From Pandoraea terrigena (lineage in GTDB: Bacteria; Pseudomonadota; Gammaproteobacteria; Burkholderiales; Burkholderiaceae): DNA of 64,000 nt. How positions within the stretch are numbered: position 1 is the stretch's first letter; each line of letters opens with the position of its first letter. The stretch is taken from contig NZ_CABPRU010000005.1 of NCBI RefSeq assembly GCF_902459705.1, forward strand, positions 62,001 through 126,000, read 5' to 3'. A program made the position numbers and the translations under genes. Shown piece after piece: positions 6,999 to 16,563 of the stretch. The notes beneath the pieces were generated by a model. That model made no database searches and was not told where the DNA came from. It saw only the letters and a program-made list of their open reading frames with translations.

Positions 6999-7478
6999 GT
7001 GCTCATTTTGCTGTGGCTGTTGTGCGTGCCGATCGTGATTACCGACTTGGTCGCGCGTCGCATCCCGAATGCCTGGCTGCTGTGTGTGGGCGGCACGGCC
7101 ACGATCTGGGTTGGGTGGCAGGCCTGGCATGGTGAGCCTCGAGTGTTGTGGGTTCACGGACTTGGCGCGCTGCTCGGATTGATCGCATTGCTACCTTTCT
7201 GGTGGCGAAATGTGATGGCGGCGGGCGACGTCAAGCTCTTCGCGCTGATCGGGCTGGTGGCAGGTTACTCGGCGCTATTGCCGGTCTGGTGCCTGGCGAG
7301 TGTGGCGGCAGGCGTGCATGCGCTTGTGCTGTTGACGGCGCGGCTCAAGTGGCTCTCACGATGGTGCGAGGACCTGAGCGCTTCCACAGCCTGGCAAAGC
7401 ATCTTGCAGTGGCGCGCCGGTCGCGTCGGACTGCCTTACGGGGCGTATCTGGCAGCGGCGGCACTCGTAGTGCGGTAA
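6999..7478 (+). CDS. cpaA: prepilin peptidase CpaA/TadV
   Basis: An inner-membrane aspartic protease of 159 residues that would cleave the Flp and TadE-type leaders. Catalytic aspartates are visible as Asp16 (VITDLVARRIPN) and Asp77 in the diagnostic GDVKL motif. There are four to five hydrophobic segments. The protein lacks the N-terminal methylase domain of PilD, as is usual for CpaA. The start is GTG at 6999, shortly after the pilin 2 stop, with GAGGCGAG upstream. An earlier in-frame ATG lies inside the pilin gene and would give an unlikely N-terminus. Confidence 0.9.
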   Translation: MLILLWLLCVPIVITDLVARRIPNAWLLCVGGTATIWVGWQAWHGEPRVLWVHGLGALLGLIALLPFWWRNVMAAGDVKLFALIGLVAGYSALLPVWCLASVAAGVHALVLLTARLKWLSRWCEDLSASTAWQSILQWRAGRVGLPYGAYLAAAALVVR

Positions 7479-7694
7479 TCGGCGCAGGGGTTGCTGGGAT
7501 CGCGGAGGTTGCAGTGCGTGCGGTAGCGGCACGTCGTGTGAGTGTCCACGACGTACGCGAAGACAGGCGGTGACGAGTGCTGCGGCAAGCAGCACCGAAA
7601 TAACGAGAGGCGCGGGCGACGCCGCGCAAGTGCGTAGGAACAATGCGTCGCCAAACACGGCCACACAGTGCCGTGCGCGACGGGGAGCATCGTC
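7479..7694. other. 216-bp gap between cpaA and tadE
   Basis: No plus-strand gene is visible. A minus-strand frame (7356-7664) would begin with a hydrophobic segment but overlaps cpaA and lacks a ribosome binding site, so it is not called. The gap may carry a promoter for tadE and the genes downstream, though no clear motif was found. Confidence 0.4.
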
Positions 7695-8171
7695 ATGAAG
7701 GCGTTTGGGGCACAGGCGGGATCAGGGTTGCGATGCGCGCGTTCGCGCGGCGTCGCGGCGCTGGAATTCATGTTGATCCTGATGATCCTGCTGCCCGCGT
7801 TTTATGTCGCCGTCGCTTTCTCCATCACCATTCTTGCCCGTCAGATGCTGACGCAGGCCGCTTCCGAGGCCGGCCGTGCCATGTTGCGCGCCGGCACCAT
7901 GGCACAACGCCAAGGGTATGCCACACAGGCGATCAATACCACGCTGACCTGGCCATCGGCGTCGGCGGTGAGCGCCGGCTTCACGCCCGATGCGACCTAT
8001 CCTTGCCCGGCGTCGGGCACCAGTGCCAGTTCGCAATGCATCGTTCACGTGACGTTGACGCTGACGCAGCCCATGACTGTCAATTGGCCGGGCCTGGGCG
8101 CGCTCGTGCCCCAGAACGTGGTCGGAACCGCTGCCATCACGCTGGACACGTCCACGCTGGGTGGCAGTTAA
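7695..8171 (+). CDS. tadE: TadE-like pseudopilin
   Basis: A 158-residue pilus assembly protein. The N-terminus carries SRGVAALEFMLILMILLPAFYVAVAF, the TadE-type leader and hydrophobic helix with cleavage expected after the Gly before VAALEF and Glu at +5. A soluble domain follows, with a Cys pair (YPC and SQC) that could form a disulphide. GGGGAG lies seven bases before ATG 7695. A GTG nine codons earlier is possible but weaker. Only one TadE-like gene is visible; no TadF partner is seen beside it. Confidence 0.87.
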   Translation: MKAFGAQAGSGLRCARSRGVAALEFMLILMILLPAFYVAVAFSITILARQMLTQAASEAGRAMLRAGTMAQRQGYATQAINTTLTWPSASAVSAGFTPDATYPCPASGTSASSQCIVHVTLTLTQPMTVNWPGLGALVPQNVVGTAAITLDTSTLGGS

Positions 8172-8328
8172 ATGAAGGGGGCGTGGTCGGATCGGTGGGC
8201 ATCGGGCCGATGCCGAGGACATCCGCCCCGGGAGCAAAGAAAGAGATGTGCGGTTATGCCAAGTTGTCATGCCGCCGGTTCGCCGGCGTCCCGCAAGTTG
8301 TGACTGAACGGCCGACAGGCCCCAAGCC

Positions 8329-9339
8329 ATGAACAAAGCCACCAAGATTCTTGCCGCTGTGCTGGTCGTCGCCGGTGTGTTGCTCGCGCTCGTCGCGTTG
8401 CGTCTCGGCACGTCCAACGCGCCGGCGCCGGCCGCCACGCCTTCGCCGGTGACCCAGACGCTCACGCAGCGATACCCGGCCGTGGTGGCGGCCAAGACCC
8501 TCGCGCCGGGCCAACCCATCGATGCAGACGGCGTGAAGCTCGTGACCTTCGATAGTCAGTCCGTCGGGGGCTTTACCAATCCGGCCGACGTCGTGGGTCG
8601 CGTGCCGCTCATCGCCCTCGCGGCCGGCGTGCCGGTCACGAAGGACTCGCTTGCGCGCGGCCTCGCCATGCAACTCGCGCCGGGCGAGCGCGCCGTCGCC
8701 ATTCCTGTGTCAGAGACCGTCGGCGTGAGCAACCGCATTCGTCCGGGGGATTACGTCGATGTCTTCTTCACGATGAAAACCAATCGTCCGGCAGGACCGG
8801 CCGTCGGCTTGGTCGATGACACGCAGGCGCGTCTGCTGGCGTCGCGCGTGCGGGTGCTGAGCTACGGTAACGCCTCGCTCGACGACGTGTCGCCGCCGCC
8901 AGCGACGCCGAGCGTGGCCTCGAGCGTGCACGCCGCCACGACGACGGCCCCGGCGCCCGCGCAACCGGCCGTCAATGTCCAACCGCCCATGCCGGCAACG
9001 GCCGCCGTCGTGGCCGTGCCGGTGGCCGATGTCAACCGTGTGGTGCTGGGCACGCAACAGGGAAAAATCACGCTGGCGTTACGCAACCCGGCCGACGACG
9101 CCAAACCCGACACGACGTTGTTCCCGTCGCCGCCGCCGGTGCTCGCGGGCAAGGCCGGACTCAAGGGCGAAGAGAAGGCGGCGCTCGACTCGCCCGAGAA
9201 TCAGGCCTATGCCGGGATTGCCGCGACGGGGCTTGCCGGGGCGCCGGTGCGCGCGCCGCGTCAGCCGGGCGCCAGGGGGAGCGGCGGCGCCACGATCGAG
9301 GTCGTGCGCGGTGCGCAGCGAAGCTCCGCCGCGTACTGA
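8329..9339 (+). CDS. cpaB: Flp pilus assembly protein CpaB/RcpC
   Basis: A 336-residue periplasmic protein anchored by one N-terminal transmembrane helix (ILAAVLVVAGVLLALVAL). A SAF-type domain follows (VVAAKTLAPGQPIDADGVKLVTFD) and then the RcpC region with ERAVAIPVSETVGVSNRIRPGDYVDVFF. A Pro/Ala-rich linker (about 190-230) and an extended C-terminus complete it. CpaB is thought to act with the secretin CpaC in the outer-membrane pore. The cpaC gene follows after 74 bases. The ribosome binding site before the ATG is weak. Confidence 0.92.
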   Translation: MNKATKILAAVLVVAGVLLALVALRLGTSNAPAPAATPSPVTQTLTQRYPAVVAAKTLAPGQPIDADGVKLVTFDSQSVGGFTNPADVVGRVPLIALAAGVPVTKDSLARGLAMQLAPGERAVAIPVSETVGVSNRIRPGDYVDVFFTMKTNRPAGPAVGLVDDTQARLLASRVRVLSYGNASLDDVSPPPATPSVASSVHAATTTAPAPAQPAVNVQPPMPATAAVVAVPVADVNRVVLGTQQGKITLALRNPADDAKPDTTLFPSPPPVLAGKAGLKGEEKAALDSPENQAYAGIAATGLAGAPVRAPRQPGARGSGGATIEVVRGAQRSSAAY

Positions 9340-9413
9340 CATCGCCGATACCTCGACGTTCGACCCGAAACGCGATAACACTTAACCGACATAGTGACCG
9401 ATACAGCCACGCC

Positions 9414-10802
9414 ATGATCAGAAGCCAGGTTCGCACTGCCAGACGACAGACCCGACGCGCGACGGGCATGCTGTTGTGCCTTGCCGCGCTGCTCGCGTGC
9501 GCTGCCACGGTATCGGTGCGTTTGGCCGATGCCGCCGACGCTGCCACGCGTGCCGGATCGCGATCGCTGACGTTGGGCGTTCACGAGCAACGCGAGCTGC
9601 AAGTGCCGGGCTCGCTCGAGCGTGTCGCGGTGGCGGATCCGGCGATCGCGGACGTCGTCGTGCTCAAGGGCTCGGGCAGACGACGTGGCGCGGTGCTGGT
9701 CGTCGGCAAGACGGCGGGCACCACGCAGATCGCCGCGTGGCCGCGCGGTGGCGAGCCGGTGCGCTGGGAAGTGCATGTGAAGGGCAGTCTGCAAAGCGCC
9801 CTGGGCGACACCGGGACGGCCAGTGTCGACGCGCGCGGTAACGCGGCCCTGATCAAGGGCCACGCGAATACCGTCATCGAACATAGTGCACTGCAATCGG
9901 CCGCACTCGACGCGGCGGGCAAGGGCGGCGTTGTCGTCGATCGCTCGACGGTCGGGGATACCGGTGTCGTGCAGGTCGACGTGAAAATCGTCGAGATCAA
10001 TCGCAATATTCTCAATCAGTTGGGCGCGAGTTTCGGTGCGTCGAAGAAGACCGGTTCGGGCACCTTCGGCGTAAGTTCGGCGCTCAACTCAGCCTTTGGC
10101 GGTGGCAGCGGAACGAGCACCGTGCCTAACTTTGGCTCGTTCTTCGGCTCGGTTACCCGTGGCGCATTCAGCATGGCGGCGGAGATCGACCTGCTGCAAT
10201 CGAACGGCCTCGGCCGGGTGCTGGCGGCACCGACGCTGGTGGCGCTCTCGGGCCAGAGCGCGAGTTTCCTCGCGGGCGGCGAGATTCCGGTGCCGCAGTC
10301 AGGGGGCCTCGGCACGACCACCATCGTCTACAAACCGTTTGGGGTGGGGCTCACGGTCACGCCGACGATTCTTGCGCGAAACCGCATTGCGCTGAAAGTG
10401 GCGCCCGAGGCGTCGGACATCGACTATACGAACGCCATTGTGACCGAATCGACGCAGATTCCCGCGATTACGACGCGCCGCGCGGATACGACCGTCGAGT
10501 TGGGCGACGGCGAGAGCTTCGTCATCGGCGGCCTGATCTCGCGCACGACGACCGCCGCCGTTGACAAGGTGCCGCTACTCGGCGATCTGCCGCTCATCGG
10601 CGCCTTTTTCCGCAATTTGAAGTACAACAGCGCCGAGAAGGAACTGGTGATCATCGTCACGCCGCATCTGGTCAAGCCGGTGGCGAAGGGCGTGGCGATG
10701 CCATTGCCGGGAGATACGCGAGAGCGTCGCCCGGGGCCGGTGTGGGGCGACTACTTGATGGGTGTGGCAAGCGACAGCGAACTGCCCGGTTTTTCGAAGT
10801 AA
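9414..10802 (+). CDS. cpaC: type II/IV secretin CpaC/RcpA
   Basis: A 462-residue outer-membrane secretin through which the Flp pilus would pass. A signal peptide lies within the first ~45 residues. The pilus-specific N-terminal domain shows LTLGVHEQRELQVPGSLERVAVADPAIADVVVL. The secretin core shows VQVDVKIVEINRN, LLQSNGLGRVLAAPTLVALSGQSASFLAGGEIPVP, a VGLTVTPTI strand, GDGESFVIGGLI and KELVIIVTPHLVKP, which is the standard order. The length is normal for the family. Confidence 0.95.
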   Translation: MIRSQVRTARRQTRRATGMLLCLAALLACAATVSVRLADAADAATRAGSRSLTLGVHEQRELQVPGSLERVAVADPAIADVVVLKGSGRRRGAVLVVGKTAGTTQIAAWPRGGEPVRWEVHVKGSLQSALGDTGTASVDARGNAALIKGHANTVIEHSALQSAALDAAGKGGVVVDRSTVGDTGVVQVDVKIVEINRNILNQLGASFGASKKTGSGTFGVSSALNSAFGGGSGTSTVPNFGSFFGSVTRGAFSMAAEIDLLQSNGLGRVLAAPTLVALSGQSASFLAGGEIPVPQSGGLGTTTIVYKPFGVGLTVTPTILARNRIALKVAPEASDIDYTNAIVTESTQIPAITTRRADTTVELGDGESFVIGGLISRTTTAAVDKVPLLGDLPLIGAFFRNLKYNSAEKELVIIVTPHLVKPVAKGVAMPLPGDTRERRPGPVWGDYLMGVASDSELPGFSK

Positions 10803-10877
10803 CGCCGAGCCGTGCACGACGGCGGTATCGATGGGCACCAAGGCGAAAGCCGGGGTAGGGAAGTCAGGAGTGCAAAA

Positions 10878-12221
10878 ATGAACGCACCGACGCGAATACT
10901 GGACACCATGACGGAGTTGCATCGCTTCCTCTTTTGCAGCGCGAACGCGGGCCACGCCCAGTGGCTCTCGGCGGCGTTGTGCGACGAGGGTGTGGTGCTG
11001 CAGGAGGCCGGTCGTCCGGCGCAATTGCAGCAGCGCATCGGCGATCTCGATCCGCAGGTCGTCCTGCTCGATTTTTCCGGCGACCCGGGCGGCCGTATCG
11101 ACGACGACAGCGCCGACGGCGGCTTCGTCGGTGCCATCGAGCTCGCGCAGATGCTCAAGCGCGTGGCGCCCAAGCTGCCGTTGGTGGCGGTGGGTTCGAT
11201 GGTGCGCGCCGATGGCATGAAGGCGGCCATCCGCGCGGGGGTCCACGACTTCATCGACATGCATTCGACGCACGAGGAGGCACTCGATGTCATCCGCCGG
11301 GTGATCGATCAAACGCCGCCGCCCAGCGCCGTTTCGCCGCAGCGCCATGGACGCTTCGTGGTGCTGCTGGGCGCCCGAATCGGTGTCGGATGCAGCACGC
11401 TCGCCGCCCATCTGTCGCAGCTCGGGCAAGAGATGGTCTTGGGGGTGCATCCCGACAAGGCGGCCCGGGCCGCGAAGGCGCCGGCGAACAAGGACGACAA
11501 GTTCGATGCCTCGCGGGTCGGCCACGTGGCGCTGCTCGATCTCGGCCTGCCGTCCGGCGACGGCCTGCTGTATCTCAACACGCAAAGTCAATTCAGCTTT
11601 GCCGAAGCGGTCCAGAACCTGCGGCGTTTCGACGAGACGCTCGTGCACACGGCGGTCTCGCATACGCCAAGCGGCTTGGCAGTGCTGCCGCTGCCGCTCG
11701 ATCTCGGCGACATGCGCAGCGTTGCGGCGGCCGATGCGCTGGCACTCACGGACCGTCTGCGGACATTCTTCGATCTGGTCGTGGCCGATCTCGGTGGGTT
11801 CTCGAATCCCGCGTTCGTCGCGAGCCTCGTGCGTGCGGCCGACGAGGTCTGGCTCGTGGTCGACCAAAGCGTCGGCGCGATCGTCTCGCTCGCGTCGATG
11901 CTGCGCGATCTCGAAGCCAAGGGGGTGGAGCGCCATCACCTCCAGCTCGTGCTCAACCGTTACGATCCGCGTTACGGCATGGCGGCCGACCAGATCGCCA
12001 AGCGTTTCGAGATTTCGCTGCTCGCTACACTGCCCGACCGCCCATTGGCGATGCTCTCGGCGACCAATCAGGGCAAGCTGATTCTCGATACCGCGCGCAG
12101 CGATCCGTACGTGCGCGCTTTGCAACCACTCGTCGAACGACTGCTCAGTGCACAACACGCGGGGGCCGCGGCACAACGTCATTCGTCGGGCTGGCTGGGC
12201 CGATTCATGGGAAAGCACTGA
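10878..12221 (+). CDS. tadZ: TadZ/CpaE pilus localisation ATPase-like protein
   Basis: A 447-residue cytoplasmic protein expected to place the tad machinery at the pole. The N-terminal ~140 residues form an atypical receiver domain (VVLLDFSG keeps an Asp). The rest is a MinD/ParA-like domain. The P-loop is degenerate: residues 165-174 read GARIGVGCST, lacking both the signature and the catalytic lysine. Later motifs VALLDLGLPSGDG and LVVADLGGFSNPAF correspond to the switch regions. AGGAG seven bases before ATG 10878 fixes the start; an upstream frame start would add 22 residues. The stop is one base from the tadA start. Confidence 0.9.
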   Translation: MNAPTRILDTMTELHRFLFCSANAGHAQWLSAALCDEGVVLQEAGRPAQLQQRIGDLDPQVVLLDFSGDPGGRIDDDSADGGFVGAIELAQMLKRVAPKLPLVAVGSMVRADGMKAAIRAGVHDFIDMHSTHEEALDVIRRVIDQTPPPSAVSPQRHGRFVVLLGARIGVGCSTLAAHLSQLGQEMVLGVHPDKAARAAKAPANKDDKFDASRVGHVALLDLGLPSGDGLLYLNTQSQFSFAEAVQNLRRFDETLVHTAVSHTPSGLAVLPLPLDLGDMRSVAAADALALTDRLRTFFDLVVADLGGFSNPAFVASLVRAADEVWLVVDQSVGAIVSLASMLRDLEAKGVERHHLQLVLNRYDPRYGMAADQIAKRFEISLLATLPDRPLAMLSATNQGKLILDTARSDPYVRALQPLVERLLSAQHAGAAAQRHSSGWLGRFMGKH

Positions 12222-12222
12222 T

Positions 12223-13596
12223 ATGACCGACTCCATCGAATTCGCCGACGACAAGCGTGCGTTTGCCAATTCACAGCAGTTTCAGGACATCAAGACCGCG
12301 GCGCACGAACATCTGCTCGCACGAATCGAGGAACTCGGTGCAGAGTTCGGGCGCTGGAGCCGCAGCGCGATCCAGCAGTTCGTCGATCTCGAGATGGACG
12401 GCTTCGTGCGTCTGCGCCGCATCCCGATCAACGAAGCTGAGCTGCGCCAGATTTCCGATGCCCTTACGAAAGAGCTCGCCGGCTTCGGCCCCATCGAGGA
12501 TCTGCTCGCGGATCCGGCGGTGGAAGACATCCTGATCAACGGATACAACGACGTGTATGTCTCGCGTCAGGGGGTGCTCGCGCGCGAAGCGTTACGCTTC
12601 TCGGATAATCAGCATCTGCTGCGCATCGTGCGACGCATTCTCGCCCCCATCGGCCGTCGTCTCGACGAGTCGAATCCGATGGTCGACGCGCGCCTGCCCG
12701 ACGGCGGGCGCCTGAACGTCGTGATCGAGCCGCTGGCCGTCGACGGGCCGGTGGTCTCGATTCGCAAGTTTCGCAAGGACCCGCTCAAACCGTCGGACCT
12801 GCTCGCGCTCGGCAGCTTCAACGAAGAGATTTATGCGTTGCTCGACGCGGCGGTGCGCTCGCGCTGCAACATCCTTGTCTCCGGCGGAACCAGCTCGGGC
12901 AAGACGTCGCTGCTCAATGCGCTGGCCAGTTTCATCCCGGCGACGGAGCGCGTGGTGACGGTCGAGGATACGGCTGAACTCTCGCTGAACCACCCTCACG
13001 TGGTGCGGCTCGAATCGCGTCAGGGCGGCTTCGACGGAGCGGGCGAGGTGTCGATTCGCGACCTGATTCGCAACAGCCTGCGCATGCGTCCCGATCGCAT
13101 CATCGTGGGCGAAGTGCGAGGCTCCGAAGTGCTGGAAATGATGCAGGCGATGAACACCGGTCACGAAGGCTCGATGGCGACGATCCACGCCAACTCGCCG
13201 CGCGAGTGTCTCTACCGCCTGGAGATGCTCGCGGGCTTTGCCGGGTTTCAGGGCAGCGAGAGCAGCCTGCGCCGGCAGATCACGAGCGCGCTCGATTTCA
13301 TCGTGCAGATCGGTCGTCTGTCGAGCGGGCGCCGGCGTATCCTGTCGATCACTGAAGTGACCGGGGTGTCGGATACGGTGATCTCGACGCAGGAGCTGTT
13401 CCGTCACGAATCAGTCGTGGGGCCCGACGGCGAAGAGAAGGATCGCTGGATTTCGCTCGGCCTTCAGCCGCACTCGCCGAAGTTGCAGCGGTTCAAGGAA
13501 CTGACGCGCCATGCGGCCGCGGCGGCCGCACAAGCGCAGAGCAACACGCCGCCGGATTCTGGCGGTGGTGGCGGCTTCTTCGGGCGCCGTCGATGA
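12223..13596 (+). CDS. tadA: Flp pilus ATPase TadA/CpaF
   Basis: A 457-residue secretion ATPase that powers pilus assembly at the inner membrane. The Walker A is GGTSSGKTS at about 221-229, followed by the Asp box [12 protein letters not shown], Walker [10 protein letters not shown] near 291-299 and the His box [12 protein letters not shown]. The N-terminal domain contains [27 protein letters not shown], characteristic of CpaF. The C-terminus ends in a short Ala/Gln and Gly tail. The ATG lies just after the tadZ stop (TGATATG), indicating translational coupling, and the end overlaps tadB by four bases. Confidence 0.95.
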   Translation: MTDSIEFADDKRAFANSQQFQDIKTAAHEHLLARIEELGAEFGRWSRSAIQQFVDLEMDGFVRLRRIPINEAELRQISDALTKELAGFGPIEDLLADPAVEDILINGYNDVYVSRQGVLAREALRFSDNQHLLRIVRRILAPIGRRLDESNPMVDARLPDGGRLNVVIEPLAVDGPVVSIRKFRKDPLKPSDLLALGSFNEEIYALLDAAVRSRCNILVSGGTSSGKTSLLNALASFIPATERVVTVEDTAELSLNHPHVVRLESRQGGFDGAGEVSIRDLIRNSLRMRPDRIIVGEVRGSEVLEMMQAMNTGHEGSMATIHANSPRECLYRLEMLAGFAGFQGSESSLRRQITSALDFIVQIGRLSSGRRRILSITEVTGVSDTVISTQELFRHESVVGPDGEEKDRWISLGLQPHSPKLQRFKELTRHAAAAAAQAQSNTPPDSGGGGGFFGRRR

Positions 13597-14516
13597 ATGC
13601 CATCGTGCTGTGGGTCATTGGCATCGCCCTGCTGCTCATCGCCGCAGGGCTGGAGCTATGGCGCCGCACACACCTGCGCGCAAGGGCGCAGGCGACGAGC
13701 GCGTTTCTCGAGCGGCAGCTTGCCCAGAATGCGCCGCGGTTCGCGGCGAGCGAGGCGGCCACCGCAGGCACGCCGCGCCGCAAGTCATTGCCGTGGGAGT
13801 TTTTCTTCGAGCGCGCGGGCGTGCAAACCGATCCGATGTTCTACACGATGCTGATCGCGCCCGGCCTGCTGCTGGTGTTCCTGTTCTGGGCGTGGCACGG
13901 GCCGCTCTCGGCCATTGTCGTGCTGTTGCTGTATGCGGTCGGCACGGTGCTGCGCTACTGGTTCAAGGCGGCGCGCCGGCACCGCAAGATCGTGCGTCAA
14001 TTGCCAATCTTTCTCGACGGCATGGTGCGGATGCTGACCGTCGGCAATAGTCTGCCGGCGGCGTTCCAGAGCGCCGCAGGCAATGCCGACATGCCGCTGC
14101 GCGAGTTGTTGGACCGCGCCGTGCGACAGGTGCAGGCGGGCGTGGATCTCGACGTTGCGCTCAAACAGATCGCGCGCGTGTATCACGTGGAAGAGATCTA
14201 TCTGTTCGCGTCGGTGGTCGACCTGTCCACCCGATTCGGGGGGCGTGCCGACCAGATTCTGGCGCGCATGGCTGGCTTCATGCGGGATCGCGAGCAGGCG
14301 CAGGCGGAGCTTTACGCGCTGTCTTCCGAGACACGAATGTCGGCATGGGTGTTGGCCGCGCTGCCAATCATCGTCAGTGCAGTCTTGATGTTGCTGAATC
14401 CGAAATTCTTCGAACCGATGTTTCAGGAGGCGTCCGGTCAACGGCTGCTCGCGATCGGCCTGGGTCTGGAAGTCTTCGGCGGCTTCCTGTTGTACCGGCT
14501 TGCCAAGTCGCTGTGA
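13593..14516 (+). CDS. tadB: Flp pilus inner-membrane platform protein TadB
   Basis: A 307-residue type II secretion F-type membrane protein. There is a transmembrane helix at the start (IVLWVIGIALLLIAAGLEL), a pair in the middle (LLLVFLFWAW, IVVLLLYAVG) and a pair at the end (WVLAALPIIVSAVLMLL, LEVFGGFLLYRL). The cytoplasmic T2SF domain has QLPIFLDGMVRMLTVGNSLPAAFQSAA. The start ATG overlaps the tadA stop as ATGA. TadB and TadC together form the platform that works with TadA. Confidence 0.93.
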   Translation: MNAIVLWVIGIALLLIAAGLELWRRTHLRARAQATSAFLERQLAQNAPRFAASEAATAGTPRRKSLPWEFFFERAGVQTDPMFYTMLIAPGLLLVFLFWAWHGPLSAIVVLLLYAVGTVLRYWFKAARRHRKIVRQLPIFLDGMVRMLTVGNSLPAAFQSAAGNADMPLRELLDRAVRQVQAGVDLDVALKQIARVYHVEEIYLFASVVDLSTRFGGRADQILARMAGFMRDREQAQAELYALSSETRMSAWVLAALPIIVSAVLMLLNPKFFEPMFQEASGQRLLAIGLGLEVFGGFLLYRLAKSL

Positions 14517-14535
14517 GCGAGAGGGACCGACCAAC

Positions 14536-15540
14536 ATGAACCTCGCCAACTCGCACCTGTGGATGATGCTGGGCCTGTTGATGGTCGCGGCCGGGCTGCT
14601 GCTCGCAGCGTCGGCCCTGCTGTTGCGTGCGGTGCGTCAGGGGCGCAGCGAACGGATGATTGATCAGGTGCTGGCCAGCCGTCAGCAGCAGGCACTGGCG
14701 GCACTGCGTGCGGCGAGTTCGCCGCACGGGGCACAGGCAACGCTTGATGACGGCATGCGGGAAACCCACGGCTGGCGCGCGCTGTTCGACCGCGCGGCGG
14801 CGCTGGGCAAGCAGTGGTCGGAGACGCGCCTTGGGCAGCATCTGATTGCCGCAGAAGATCGGCTGCTTCTCGCGCAATGCGGCTACGACAGCGTGCGGGC
14901 CAAGTCGCTGTTCCTGTTCACGCGGGTGGCGCTTGCGGCGGTGCTGCCGTTGCTGATTTGGTTGTGGTTCCCGGGCGGTGGGGGCGTCGGCACGATGCTG
15001 CGCCTGATCGGCGCGGCCGGGGCGGGGCTGCTCTTGCCGAAGTTCTACGTCCAGCGCAAGGCGACCCAGCGCCGTCGCGAGCTGGTCGAGGAGTTGCCGT
15101 TGCTCATCGACTTGCTGCGGCTTCTGCAAGGCGTGGGCCTGTCGATGGACCAGAGCCTGTATGTGCTGGTGTCCGATTTTCGCGAAGTGCTGCCGATCCT
15201 GTCCAGGGAGTTCGAGAGCGCCAATCGTCAGTACGCTTCCGGGCGCGGACGCGAGGCGTCGATGGGCCGCCTGCGCGAGGTGTACGACAACGACGACCTG
15301 CGCGCGCTGGTGCGGCTCATCGTGCAGGTCGAGCAGCATGGCGGCGCGGTGCAGGAGCCGTTGCAACAGTTCAGCGATCGCTTGCGCGAGCAACGTCGGC
15401 AGACGATGAAAGAGCGTATCGGCAAGCTCACGGTGAAGATGACGCTGGCGATGATGCTGACGCTCCTGCCTGCGCTGATGCTGGTCGTTGCAGGGCCGGC
15501 CATCCTGTCGCTGACGAAATCGATGGAGGCTATGCAGTGA
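14536..15540 (+). CDS. tadC: Flp pilus inner-membrane platform protein TadC
   Basis: A 334-residue partner of TadB with the same T2SF domain (ELVEELPLLIDLLRLLQGVGLSMDQSLYVL). Transmembrane helices lie at about 10-30, 120-165 and the C-terminus (LAMMLTLLPALMLVVAGPAIL). GAGGGA lies nine bases before ATG 14536, which begins after the tadB stop. An in-frame ATG inside tadB is considered spurious. The end overlaps tadD, with GTG reading into the TGA. Confidence 0.93.
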   Translation: MNLANSHLWMMLGLLMVAAGLLLAASALLLRAVRQGRSERMIDQVLASRQQQALAALRAASSPHGAQATLDDGMRETHGWRALFDRAAALGKQWSETRLGQHLIAAEDRLLLAQCGYDSVRAKSLFLFTRVALAAVLPLLIWLWFPGGGGVGTMLRLIGAAGAGLLLPKFYVQRKATQRRRELVEELPLLIDLLRLLQGVGLSMDQSLYVLVSDFREVLPILSREFESANRQYASGRGREASMGRLREVYDNDDLRALVRLIVQVEQHGGAVQEPLQQFSDRLREQRRQTMKERIGKLTVKMTLAMMLTLLPALMLVVAGPAILSLTKSMEAMQ

Positions 15541-16493
15541 CCCGACACTTTCAGACACGACGCCTCGCGGCAACGTGCGTTGCACGGCAACCGCGCGCCG
15601 GCCGCGTGATGGCGGGCCCGCTGATGGCCGTGCTGTGCGCGGCCGCGCTGGCCGGATGCGGCGGGCCGCGCATCGGCGGTTACGGTGCGCCGTCGGCCGC
15701 GGCGCTCATGCAGGCCGAGCAGAACGACGAAGCGATGGCCAAGCAGGCCAAGCCCGATACGCGCGAACTGTATCTGTCGACGATTCGACAGATACAGGAG
15801 CAGGGCGCTTACTTCGCGTCGCTCGCCCATATCGATCAGTTCCGGATGCAGTACGGCGCGGCGCCGGATATCGACATTCTCCGGGCCGACGCCTTGCGCG
15901 AGACGGGGCAGCCCGACGCCGCCGAGCACGCGTATCGCGCGTTGCTGAGCGGAAGTGAAGCGGCGGCGGCCTGGCACGGCATGGGGCTGGTGGCGGCGCA
16001 ACGCAAGGATTACGCGGGCGCGGCGCAGGCGCTGCGCGAGGCGGTGAAGCGCGCGCCCACGCAAGCGTTCTATCTGAGCGATCTCGGCTTCGCGCTGTTG
16101 CGCAACGGCGATATGGGCGCTGCCCGTGTGCCGCTCGCCCAGGCCGCGGAGCTGCGGCCCGACAGCCGTAAGGTGTTGAGCAATCTGGCGGTGTATCTCG
16201 TGGTGACGGGCGAGCGCTCGCGGGCCGACGAGGTGATGACGCGCGCGGACATGCCGCAGGCCACGCGCGAGGCCATCGATAAACTCGCCGCCGATATCAC
16301 CGCCCAGGGGCAAGCACGCCGGGCGGCAGCCGACGCGGCAGCCGCCCGCGCCGCCGCGCAGGCGGCGACATCGATTCCGGCGCCGCTGACGCAGGCGAGG
16401 CTAGCGCGTGTCGCGGTGGCGGCCGATGCCACCAATGCCACCCGCAGCGATATGCCCACGTCGTTGCTCGACCGTTTCAGCCACTCGCAGTGA
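15537..16493 (+). CDS. tadD: TadD, tetratricopeptide lipoprotein
   Basis: A 318-residue TPR protein that probably acts as the pilotin-like lipoprotein of the tad secretin. The start GTG overlaps the tadC stop (GTGA) and has GGAGG seven bases upstream. The signal ends in lipobox LAGC (MAVLCAAALAGCGG), after an N-region longer than usual. TPR units cover about residues 110-220 (AAAWHGMGLVAAQRKDYAGAAQALREAV, AFYLSDLGFALLRNGDMGAARVPLAQAAEL, KVLSNLAVYLVVTGERSRADEVM). The C-terminal tail is Ala-rich. Confidence 0.88.
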   Translation: MTRHFQTRRLAATCVARQPRAGRVMAGPLMAVLCAAALAGCGGPRIGGYGAPSAAALMQAEQNDEAMAKQAKPDTRELYLSTIRQIQEQGAYFASLAHIDQFRMQYGAAPDIDILRADALRETGQPDAAEHAYRALLSGSEAAAAWHGMGLVAAQRKDYAGAAQALREAVKRAPTQAFYLSDLGFALLRNGDMGAARVPLAQAAELRPDSRKVLSNLAVYLVVTGERSRADEVMTRADMPQATREAIDKLAADITAQGQARRAAADAAAARAAAQAATSIPAPLTQARLARVAVAADATNATRSDMPTSLLDRFSHSQ

Positions 16494-16563
16494 TGCGGCG
16501 GCTTTCCCCTTCATGTACGACGCAGCACGCAAGACAAGAATCACGCAACATCAGGGAGACGTG

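Noticed and set aside
7356-7664. Minus-strand 102-codon frame starting with a hydrophobic segment between cpaA and tadE
   Set aside because: GTG start without a ribosome binding site, overlap with the end of cpaA, and a low-quality Arg/Pro-rich C-terminus. It could be revisited if expression data show antisense transcription.
10575-12269. 564-codon minus-strand frame over cpaC and tadZ
   Set aside because: Opposite two clearly recognised tad genes, with His/Arg/Gln-rich composition and no family motif.
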